A stretch of 64,000 nt of DNA from Aspidiotus rigidus (Eukaryota > Arthropoda > Insecta > Hemiptera > Diaspididae): positions 24,133,501 through 24,197,500 of the forward strand of contig JAVHKY010000003.1 in the NCBI GenBank assembly GCA_035079385.1, given 5' to 3'. The position numbers and the translations under genes are program-made. Under the pieces are notes generated by a model that saw only the letters and a list, made by a program, of their open reading frames with translations, ran no database searches and was not told where the DNA came from. Of the stretch, positions 55,855 to 64,000 are shown piece by piece (within the stretch, counting starts at the first letter, position 1; every line of letters begins with the position of its first letter).

Positions 55855-56100
55855 AGCTTTTGGGTTTAACTCTTATTTTGTAAAATTTTTGGCTTTTACT
55901 AAGTTTGTTCCCTTTTGGTGCCAAAAACCATTTGGCTTTTGGCTTCCAGCTTTTACCTTTCAGCTTTTAGCTTTCAGCTTTTGGCTTTTGGCTTCCAGCT
56001 TTTAGCTTTCAGCTTTTGGCTTTTAGTTTTTAGCTTTTAGCTTTTAGCTTTTAGCTTTTAGCTTTTGGCTTTCAAGTTTTCAAATTTTTCAATGGAGAAG
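55855..56100. repeat. Simple array of GCTTTTGGCTTTCA/GCTTTTA units
   Basis: Short units of six to fourteen bases, purest at 56010-56070. A related array at 57060-57450 runs in both orientations of wording. Confidence 0.88.
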
Positions 56101-56220
56101 TGGTGTAGTAGGTACTTTGCTCTGTCATACAATATACAATTAGGAAAAAGATGTTCATCTCTTTAAAAATCTGAAAAAACTGAATAAGTACAGCTTTCAA
56201 CTTTTGGCTTCTGCAAGACT

Positions 56221-57069
56221 GCAGGGCTAAGAACACTTATTTTTTTTTAACAGTTCCGGTTATAAAGGTTCTTGAATTGAATTGTGGGCTCCGGTTCTTT
56301 TCAACTCCGGTTCCCGAACCCAATAGAGAGATCCGGTTCTTTTCGGTTCAGGTTCCAGAACGCAATAGCGAGATCCGGTTCCTTTCGATTCTAAATACAT
56401 ATTTTTACATTGAATGAATACTCACAATTCCTCATTTTCATCGATTATGAGCATAATTTGTGGATCATTTCTTTGGGCCATTAAAACTATTTACCTCGAA
56501 TTTGAATATTTGGGAAATTTATAACGTTAAAGGTGGAAGGTCCAGTAGTTCAATTCCCACTCACCAAAAATCCAAACGTCTCTAGGTATAAGACATTGGT
56601 GGGCACCATCATTAGTGGGAATGTGTGACCAAATCACCCACACCTTTATTTCTCAGCAAGGTTCTTGGGGGCTAAATTGTGATATCTGGTTCCTTTTGGT
56701 TCCGGTTCCAGAACCCAATAGCGAGAACCGGTTCCTTTCGGTTCCGGTCCCAGAACCCCATAGCGAAATCCAGTTCCTTTTGGTTACAGTTTTAGAACCC
56801 AATAGTGAGATCCGTTTCCTTCTGGTTCCGGTTCCAGAACCCGATAGGGAGATCCGGTTCCTTTCGGTTCCGGTCCCAGAACCAGATAGGGAGATCCGGT
56901 TCCTCCCGGTTCCGGTCCCAGAACCCGATAGGGAAATCCTGTTCCTTTTGGTTCCAGTTCCAGAACCCGTTAGAGAGATCCGGTTCCTTTCGGTTCCGGT
57001 TCCAGAATCCTAGAAATACGAGAGAAAATCTGCTTCCTGAAGCGGTATTCAATTCCGGTTCTCAGCCCT
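56221..57069. mobile_element. Possible hAT-derived element carrying a minisatellite
   Basis: The left end CAGGGCTAAGAAC and the inverse of the right end (CAGGGCTGAGAACC) form hAT-like terminal inverted repeats. The body is a 42-bp minisatellite. No exact 8-bp target duplication: CAAGACTG on the left, GGCTTTTG on the right. The insertion lies inside the GCTTTT simple array, which makes a duplication hard to judge. Confidence 0.5.
56290..57015. repeat. 42-bp minisatellite, regular from about 56690
   Basis: Units of TTCCGGTTCCAGAACCC plus (A/G)ATAG(C/G)GAGATCCGGTTCCTTT. 42 bp equals 14 codons, so frames stay open on both strands (VPVPEPDREIRFLL on plus). Early units (56290-56400) are less regular and separated from the main array by unique sequence. 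Confidence 0.92.
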
Positions 57070-57450
57070 GGGCTTTTGACTCAACCTTTTTTTTGACTTT
57101 CAGTTTTTTGCGTTTAAAATTTTTTGGCTTTGAACATTGAGCTTCCTGCTAGTTTTCCAATTCTGAAGGTCTCTTGATCAGAGCATTGCAGCCGTATCAT
57201 ACAGCTTGGACTTTCAGCTTAAACTTAGAACCTTGAAAAATACAACTTTGGCTTTTGGCTTTGGAAATACCTAAAAAATACAGCTGACTTTCGGCTTTTG
57301 GCTCTAGCTTTCGGCTGTTTTGATGAAACACTCCGGCTTTTGACTTAAACTTACGACCTTGAAAAATATAGCTTCGGCTTTGGCTTTCAGCTTGGAAAAA
57401 ACATGAATAATACAGCTGGCATTCGGCTTTAGCTTTCGGCTTTTGGCTGG
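57060..57450. repeat. Simple array of CTTTCGGCTTTTGGCTT units
   Basis: Irregular CTTTNGGCTTTNG phrases mixed with ACCTTGAAAAATA and AAAAAATACAGCT phrases; continues the array at 55855-56100 on the other side of the hAT-like element. Confidence 0.8.
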
Positions 57451-57484
57451 CTGCAATGCTCTGCTCTTGATATTGAAAGGTATT

Positions 57485-58345
57485 TCCGGATGTTATCCCA
57501 TCATTAGTCATATCGCTACTGAAAAACAAGACCTTAAATATTAGTTCCTACAGTAAAACGCACTGCGAGTTTATTGGTTACAACAATACTGCGTCATGGT
57601 TGGTTCATTCTTTAACATATGTGCTGCACTTTTATTGGCGACTAGGTTTATTATCATTTTATTGGTCGGTTCTAGTCTTCTTCTCTCGTCCGATCACCGA
57701 GGCTAGTAATCTTTTGCGGTTAAACGTGATTGAATTGTTCAAGAAGCTGGTTTTTCTCCTCTTTGCCTTTCTACGTGCACGACTTCAAATACTCCTTCAC
57801 CATTGTGCTATTATTCATCAGTGTTTGCCAAAAAGTAATTTAGCATCTTCCTTTTCCCTTGACTTTTCATACTCCCTTTTCCTGATGTTGAACTTTCTGC
57901 CAGTTTCACCAAATACCTTTTGACTGTACGCAATTGAGCTCGCACACTCCGCTCAAGTTTTCCTCGTCCTTTTTTTCGTCTGGTCATTGCTTATTTTCTT
58001 CACCAAAGGTGGGTGGCCTGACTACACCTTTAGGATATTATCTCCTTATCAAGTTCGGTGTTCGATTGAGTTTCCAAACTTGTTGCCATTCATTATCTTG
58101 TTTCTATTGTCATTCATGAATGTCTCTCCCATCGCTAGTCCTTTCTGGCTCGAAAACTTGTTATTGAACCAAAAGTATTTTTGGTTTACTATTCCTTTCA
58201 TTATTTTGGCGTACTTTAACCCGTCGGGGTTTTCAATAGTATCTGTTGTTCCGCCTTTTTATTGGATAGGTAGTCAAAACAATCCAACAAGAATGAAAAA
58301 CGCTATTCAACAAATCAGATGTTGTAGGAATGCAGGACGACGAAA
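57485..58345 (-). pseudogene. Penelope-like element family B, second insertion, broken
   Basis: Minus strand. The left end has GGATAACATCC with a worn core CTAATGA, the counterpart of the PLE-B hammerhead. Inward, at about 57650-57900, the nuclease region matches PLE-B (EGVFEVVHVE against EGIFEVMHVE). The linker region at 58000-58340 matches as well (SNDQTKKRTRKT against SNDQTEQKDKE-like wording in PLE-B). Many frame changes. Confidence 0.7.
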
Positions 58346-58749
58346 CTCAGTAAAAGCTTTAATTAGCTTGTAATGTTGAGTGATTATTCAAGATTGAGAT
58401 GAAGAGTAGATGACAACAACTACAATGAGTTAATAGGAAGGATCACTGTGGGATCAATCAAATTGTAGCACTAAAAAATGAATAATCTATTAAAAGCGTT
58501 GTTTGTAAGTTGGTAAGATTCCTCATACTTAGGAGATAAGAAAAAAATAAACAGTCACGTAACAATTTCAAAGTTTTGAGTTGGCTCAGCTACACATTTC
58601 AGGTTGTAAGAGTACAAAGACTTAAACTAAACGTATGCGAACGGAAAGTAGAATGATGTTATCAACGGATGGATCATAGATTGGTTCGCACAAGCAAAAT
58701 GAGTATCATCCAGAAGGCTTTTGTTAGAGATGGCAGAAGCCGCAACGAT

Positions 58750-59530
58750 ACCTTTACAGATTTTAATTCGAACTTGATGGAGCTGTAATTGTGGCTACTT
58801 TTTTCGGGATGTTGGCAACCTCTCTAAGGGAGCACCAGTGTGCCCTATGTAAAAGATGCAGCAGTCGCAGGAGCCATGCAGCTGGTACGATAGATTTCGC
58901 AACACTCTTCAAGAGGGAGTTTTACCTTAAGAGAAGATGAATGACCTAGGATTGCTGGCTCAAGAAAGGAAACCAAATCCATCGCTTGTGACGAGGAGGA
59001 TTAAGTTAGAATGCATAACTCGTTGAAGAGATTTACTTGAAATGGTTTTATCTATGTCGTGACGAGCAAGTTAAGTAATATGGGCCTTCTTTATATTAAA
59101 ATCGCGTGGAGAAAGAAGAATTGTGAGGAGGTGGTGAATGAAAGCAGGCAATGTTGATGATTTGTGAGAATGATGATGAAGAGATGCCCCATTGATAAGG
59201 ACGCCGTGTAGGGAGGTTTCCAATAGATAGAGAAGTATATGGAACAAATTGGTTGGCCTTGAGATGGAGAGAGATAGATCAAGATAGTTCAGAGTGAAAT
59301 TGATGTTACGATGGAGAATATCGAGGTAGGCTAGAAGAGATTCGAGCTTGGATAAGAGCTATTCCGCATGCACAACGAATGCCGCGCCGTCCACGTATTT
59401 CAACCAAATGAGGATGTGATATTTTGCTTGTAGTTTTGAACCTACTTCTGCGTATAACCCAATTACTAAAAATGATTCGTGTCGAATACAACAGTTTAGT
59501 TCCCAGAACCTAGTAGTGTACGAGTAAAGT
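58750..59530 (-). pseudogene. Penelope-like element family D, decayed
   Basis: Minus strand in mixed frames: LKYVDGAAFVVHAE (RYVDD region with Gly for Asp), KLESLLAYLDILHRNINFTL (normally LNSLHPNIKFTME), YLDLSLSISR, then FSIYWKPPYTASLS (FSIYRKPTYT) and HSHKSSTLPAFIHHLL. After a gap comes a nuclease remnant, YQLHGSCDCC, IFYIGHTGAPLREV (YIGQTGRPLREA). The YRKPT wording differs from families A to C, so this is another lineage. Catalytic Asp lost and many stops. Confidence 0.72.
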
Positions 59531-62509
59531 TCAGAACACTAGTCATCGAGCTTGGAAGTTATGGTTCTGATTCCTTGTTGGGTTAGAAATATTTCTTTCG
59601 AGTTCTTTCTTCGTTCATTGAACGTATCCATATAGAGAATATTCCCATTCTATATGGATCAAAACATTCTCGGTCAAATTGCTTCAATTAAGTGGCTCGT
59701 TTGTGATTAGGTAAGATTAATATTCGACTCCAGACCGACCTTAAGCATCTAGATTGCCGACATTGTATAAATGCGCCTGTAGTTATATAGTTACTCGAGA
59801 TGTTCTTTTTAAATACTTCGAAGACGCTCGAAAAAAAAAATTATAATCGTATTTTACATAGCAATTTCCGCGATCGTGAAGCACAAGTATTTTCCAATTA
59901 TGTTATTATTCCATAACAACGTTGTACAGTGAAGTAATTTCCAGAAGCATTTACTTCTGATTGTACAGCATTTTTCCTTATATTCTTGTCCAACAAGGAA
60001 GGAACTAATTCTCATCCTTTCTAGCTTTTCCGTCCCGCGATTTTGCTAACCGCCATTATCTTCAGACTGTTCAATCAGATTTAAAATGCTACGTAATCAT
60101 GACGACTAGATGGAATCGTCGAATGGCCACATGATAGCGGAAAGATTTGAAAACTCGCTGAAAAAGAACTTTTACATTGTATAAGGTTCAGACTGAATAG
60201 TTCAATATTATTTTACATAATAAAATGGCAATGTACTTATTCGCCGCATAATCTTCTCGAACATTTTATTTTCGCACTGTATTCGTAAACTATTATCAGG
60301 CTATGACAGAAATTCTCTTGAAGTACTCGGATGTCAAATCCAAATACAATCTCCTATATGGGATTTGGAATTTATCTAATAAAAGAGACCTATGCACACG
60401 TTTTCAACATTCGCAAAGAAAAGAGTTTCAGAAATTAAAGTAGGGTGCCAAACCGAGTACGGAACATTAAAAAGGAAAATTCTATCAGACGAAAAAGAAG
60501 AAGACACCGGTACCTAAATATATTACAGATTAATGCACCTAAACTTTCGAAGGAAAAAGAATATTTCTACCGCTTCGGGATTTTTGAGGGAAGGAAAAAA
60601 AAAAAAAAAGAGAGACTCGAGGGAATAAATTAATCTCGTACCGAGTACTTTTTCCTGTTCGATAAATTGAAAATTTGTACAATGTACGAAAAGAAAGGCA
60701 GAATTGAAAATGGAGGTAATTACTATACGTGTACCACTCGCAAAACTTTCTACGTCGAAAAATTCTTTAAAGTTTTCTTTCTTTTCCCTTCAGAACTTAC
60801 TTCCTTAAACGATACATTTGCGCTGTTTTGTTTTATAAATAGGTATCTATCGTCAAGACATTATTTGTCATCAATGTATAAAAATGGATTACCCTCCAAA
60901 TTACGTCATGCTTTATTTAAGTAGGGAAATCTTTAGGTGGGAGCTAATCGCTTGAATTCTAGCGTGGAGGCCCGCGAAAATCGGAGAATGGAGAAACAAA
61001 AACAGTTAGTTGTATTTTGGTACAGCTCTAACGTTTTAGAGAAGTCGGACTAAGTATATATTTGTATATGCTTCCATTTTTAGCTACAGTTTATAATTTC
61101 ATTGTTCTGATTGAAACGTGCGAAAAAGTTCATGAAAATATCTGAGTCTCTCTTGATAACGTCCTACCGTACTCCAGCTCCCTCCTGTACCGTTCAAGGA
61201 TGTACACCTTTCTCAGTCCCCATCTTCTCCTGTACAGAGTCTGAAATTCAACATTTTGTTGTTCTCTTTCCATTTCTTAACTTTTCTACTCGCGGATGAC
61301 GTCTGTTTTCAAAGGAAAATTTGACGAGTCCTCCTGATGACGTTACGCTCTCTCCTGTTGGGTTCCAGAGCCTTAGGTATAACTCTGCCGGAATATTAAT
61401 AGGGAGCCTGTTTATAAGAAGTCGTCTAAAAATTTATGTCGTCCGTTGTCCACCTGAAAAAAATTTCTGAGAGAAATACTTACCTCAGGGACTAACTTTG
61501 AAAAATTTCGCTTTCCCAACATTCTACAAAGCAGTCTTTTCATTATGAACTTTAAAGGCGTGGCTCTGGATCTAAAAATGAAACGTTGGAAATTACTATG
61601 ATGATAAAAAACAAACCGACAGATTGTCTCCACCTTTTTCCTGGTGGTTGTTCAAGTTTCAGTCGAGATAGGTTTTCGCTCTTTTCTCCGTAATTTCTCA
61701 TTGCTTGGGGAGGGGACAAATTACAAATGTATCAGTTAACTTTCGCTCGTGCATCCGCTATCGCGCGAAATGGCTTGGTACAAAAATTGTAAGAAAAAAT
61801 TCCGAAGAATGACACTTCTAACGCATTATCTCGTATCAATTTTCTTCTTCACTCCTCGTGGACAAGAAACGTTAGCGATTTTTCTGACGAATTCCAATCT
61901 GATAAGCATCCTATGTATGCAAACGTGGTTCACATGTGTTGGCTAGAGCCGTTCTCAATTTACATTAGTCATTCTCACACATGTCTTGGGGCGACTATAC
62001 TATATCACCGCATACAACAGCATTCTCGATAGGATTTCGGAACAATGAAACCCGATGAAACAAATTACAGCATCGTTACACATTACCCATCTCAGACGCT
62101 GTCACATTGGCAGTTTGATATTTTCGGTCTTAGGTAACGACAGGCGCCGCCTGTCAGAGAGGAGATATCAAAGCAGAAAGCGCTTACTTGATTACTCGAG
62201 GACTAAATATTTAGTTTCTCGACGCTGAATACGTACATCAATTATTGTTGACATTTGTTCGTCAGAGAAGGGCGATACTGAGGTCAAACAAAATTTACAG
62301 GCAGGTCCCGCGTAGAGTGACCGGAACAATTGATCTTCGAGAAGAAAAAAGTTCTTCCAGCCTTTAAAGATATTTTCAGCGATTGTACGCTATTTTTATT
62401 TTTATCATCCATTTTTGATCATTTTGAAAGTGCCTATTACTTTGCATAAACTATTAAGTTCAATAGGTACAATCGATACGATTTTGTATAAAAATTACGG
62501 TCATCCATA
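59531..62509. other. Unassigned sequence
   Basis: No gene or repeat family recognised over about 3 kb. A poly-A run at 60597-60609 has no recognisable retroposon body. Confidence 0.45.
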
Positions 62510-64000
62510 ATGAAGAGGATACTCAAAGGAGTAACACGAAAAAATATGCAAAGGACCGCACGAAAATTGAAAACACGAGCGCTTTCGGCTAATAACCCAT
62601 TCTCGAACTGTGGAAAGCAACTGAACCCAACACCAACAAGAACAAGGGACATCAAACGCCGTAGACTAATTCGATCAATCCTTCTTCAGGGATGTACCTG
62701 TTCAAAACGGTAACGCTACTACTGTTCCGATGTCGGAGGATTTCTATTTCCTCAAGGGTCAGACGTTTAAAATATGAGTTTTTCCTATGTAGGAGGACTT
62801 CGGATCCCTCTTTAAAATTGTGACCACTTTCGACCAAATGATCAGCAAAGGCTGACTCCCCTACTCTCTTCCTCCAAGCTTTGGAGTTGACGGCTGGTCA
62901 TCCCTATATAGGCGCTATGGAAATCTCCACAAGCCACCCTATGAACCCCTCACCTCTCGGCCGCTGGGATAGGGTCCTTTAATTTGACGAAAAGGCTCCT
63001 AACAGTGTTTACATTATAGAAGGCTGGCCGAAAACCGAAAGGGTGGAGGATACGGCCGAACTGCGATGAAAACTTGCCCAGAAACGGGAGCTTTATCCAC
63101 CAATTCCTAGTTGTAGATCCCGGGGGAGGGAGGCCGTAGAGTCAAGGCATCTCCTTGTGAGCCTCCTACGAACCATAAGGTCAACGTCGACCCTGACCTG
63201 ATTGACTCTAGCCAGGTGCTTTACACGTCATTAATTCTTTCTGGAAAGCGCGGCTTGACTCAATGGGATATGAACCAAGCGATGTATCAGGCTATTAAAA
63301 GTAGCAACTTTGTGGGCAACAGGTACGAATGCCGTGGATAGTAATATCGGTCGAAGTATTTTTTCTGTATGAACGCCGTCAGTGACGGAAATAGACAAGT
63401 CCAAAAAAATTATAACGGAGCGACCAACTTCCAGTATAAATTTTATGGAAGGGTAAAGGCTGTTTAAATAATCAAGAAACTCGCCGAGGAGTTCTGTTGG
63501 ACCGGTCCACGCACACAAAACGTCGTCAACGTACCTGTGGCAATAGTGTATATGACTCACAATATCCGACCTGAAGAGAACGGGTCGCCCTCAAATTTAG
63601 ACATAAAAATTTCTGAAATAAGAGAACCCAGAAGAGATCCAACAGGGGTCCGCACCTCTTCAGGGAACTCGTAGAATTTACCATTAAATTTACCAAAGTT
63701 CGGGAACCAACAGACCCTCAATAGGTCAAAAAATTCGCCCACTTTCTCATAAGGGACACCATATTTTACAAGTAACTCGCCCATCCGCTGCACAGTAACA
63801 GCCTTTGCTGGGATGTTGGGAAATAGCCCCACCACATCGAAGGAACATAAAGTTGAACCCAGAGGGAGGGAAACATCCTTCAGATTGTTGGCGAGGGTAC
63901 ATGAATTCAATACAGAATGGGAAGACTCGAACTCCACTCTAGATTTAAACCAGCGATCGAGAAATTTTGCCAGGGAGTAGGTCGGAGAGGCGACAAATGA
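62510..64000 (-). mobile_element. Penelope-like element family A, second long copy, runs off right edge
   Basis: Minus-strand PLE related to the 1149-3914 element. Its 3' end near 62510 matches the 3' end of that element, including GGGTTATTAGCCGAAAGCGC with a worn hammerhead core (about 62565-62615) and ATTATGGAT just beyond. Coding sequence continues to the window edge. Confidence 0.85.
62652..64000 (-). pseudogene. Penelope-like reverse transcriptase and GIY-YIG, frameshifted
   Basis: Minus strand. 63557-63937 holds CSFDVVGLFPNIPAKAVTVQ (motif A) and FYEFPEEVRTPVGSLLGSLI, SEIFMSKFEG (motif B region). After a frame change, 63231-63560 has HYCHRYVDDVLCAWTGP (catalytic YVDD at about 63522-63533), YPSIKFILEVG and FLDLSISVTDG, then HRLVHIPLSQAA. 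The GIY-YIG start (about 62850-62990) is garbled. The C-terminus at 62652-62837 reads SGHNFKEGSEVLLHRKNSYF, RYIPEEGLIELVYG. The order is that of a complete PLE; at least three frame breaks make it dead. Confidence 0.87.

Noticed and set aside
56615..57140. Overlapping frames rich in VPVPEP or NRNRKEPDL
   Set aside because: Translation of the 42-bp minisatellite in different frames.
1..64000. tRNA and rRNA genes
   Set aside because: Looked for GGTTCGANTCC-type T-arms and conserved rRNA blocks on both strands and saw none that fold as a full tRNA; a tRNAscan run would be decisive.

Overview
This window looks like a stretch of an insect (at least arthropod) nuclear genome: AT-rich, almost without host coding sequence, and packed with decayed transposable elements. 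The pointers are one spliced exon that reads like the first immunoglobulin domain of a Sidestep-family axon-guidance protein (46356-46500), a nuclear copy of a very AT-rich mitochondrial cytochrome b gene using TGA for tryptophan (27806-28165), short (GGTTA)n tracts of the insect telomere type, and the retroelement families present. I cannot name the order or species. There is no sign of operons, ribosome binding sites, CRISPR arrays or rRNA, and I recognised no tRNA.

Layout. 1-1148: a 140-bp tandem repeat and one truncated Helitron/Helentron-like element. 1149-12425: a Penelope-like element (PLE) district with at least five insertions. One of them (7886-9827) is an almost perfect 944-bp palindrome with hammerhead-ribozyme-like motifs near both outer ends and a candidate 13-bp target duplication. 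12426-23033: mostly unassigned, with a palindromic CACTA-like MITE, a Jockey-like LINE inserted with a 5' inversion (twin priming) and an R1-like LINE relic. 23034-24864: a LINE tail followed by two head-to-tail Helentron-like non-autonomous elements carrying 45-bp minisatellites. 24865-29080: a ~275-bp repeat family in both orientations, the cytochrome b numt inserted in it, and a PLE reverse transcriptase piece. 29081-41149: largely unassigned, with a LINE 3' end, a third full Helentron-like element, another block of the 275-bp repeat and several hairpins. 41150-43930: an almost whole but dead DIRS-type (tyrosine recombinase) retrotransposon. 46356-46500: the Sidestep-like exon. 47032-48955: a second CACTA-like MITE and a highly AT-rich block split by a hAT-type MITE with an exact 8-bp duplication. 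49160-52320: a 66-bp tandem repeat, a coiled-coil/Gln-rich LINE-ORF1-like reading frame and a LINE reverse transcriptase relic. 55855-57450: simple arrays and a 42-bp minisatellite bounded by hAT-like ends. 57485-64000: three more PLE remnants, the last running off the right edge.

None of these genes work together in a pathway. The theme is repeated insertion, inversion and nesting: PLEs with inverted terminal copies and self-cleaving RNA motifs, minisatellite-bearing Helentron-like elements, and DNA transposons that landed in other repeats. If the Sidestep-like exon is real, much of the right part of the window is probably intron or flank of a large neuronal gene, but no partner exon was found.
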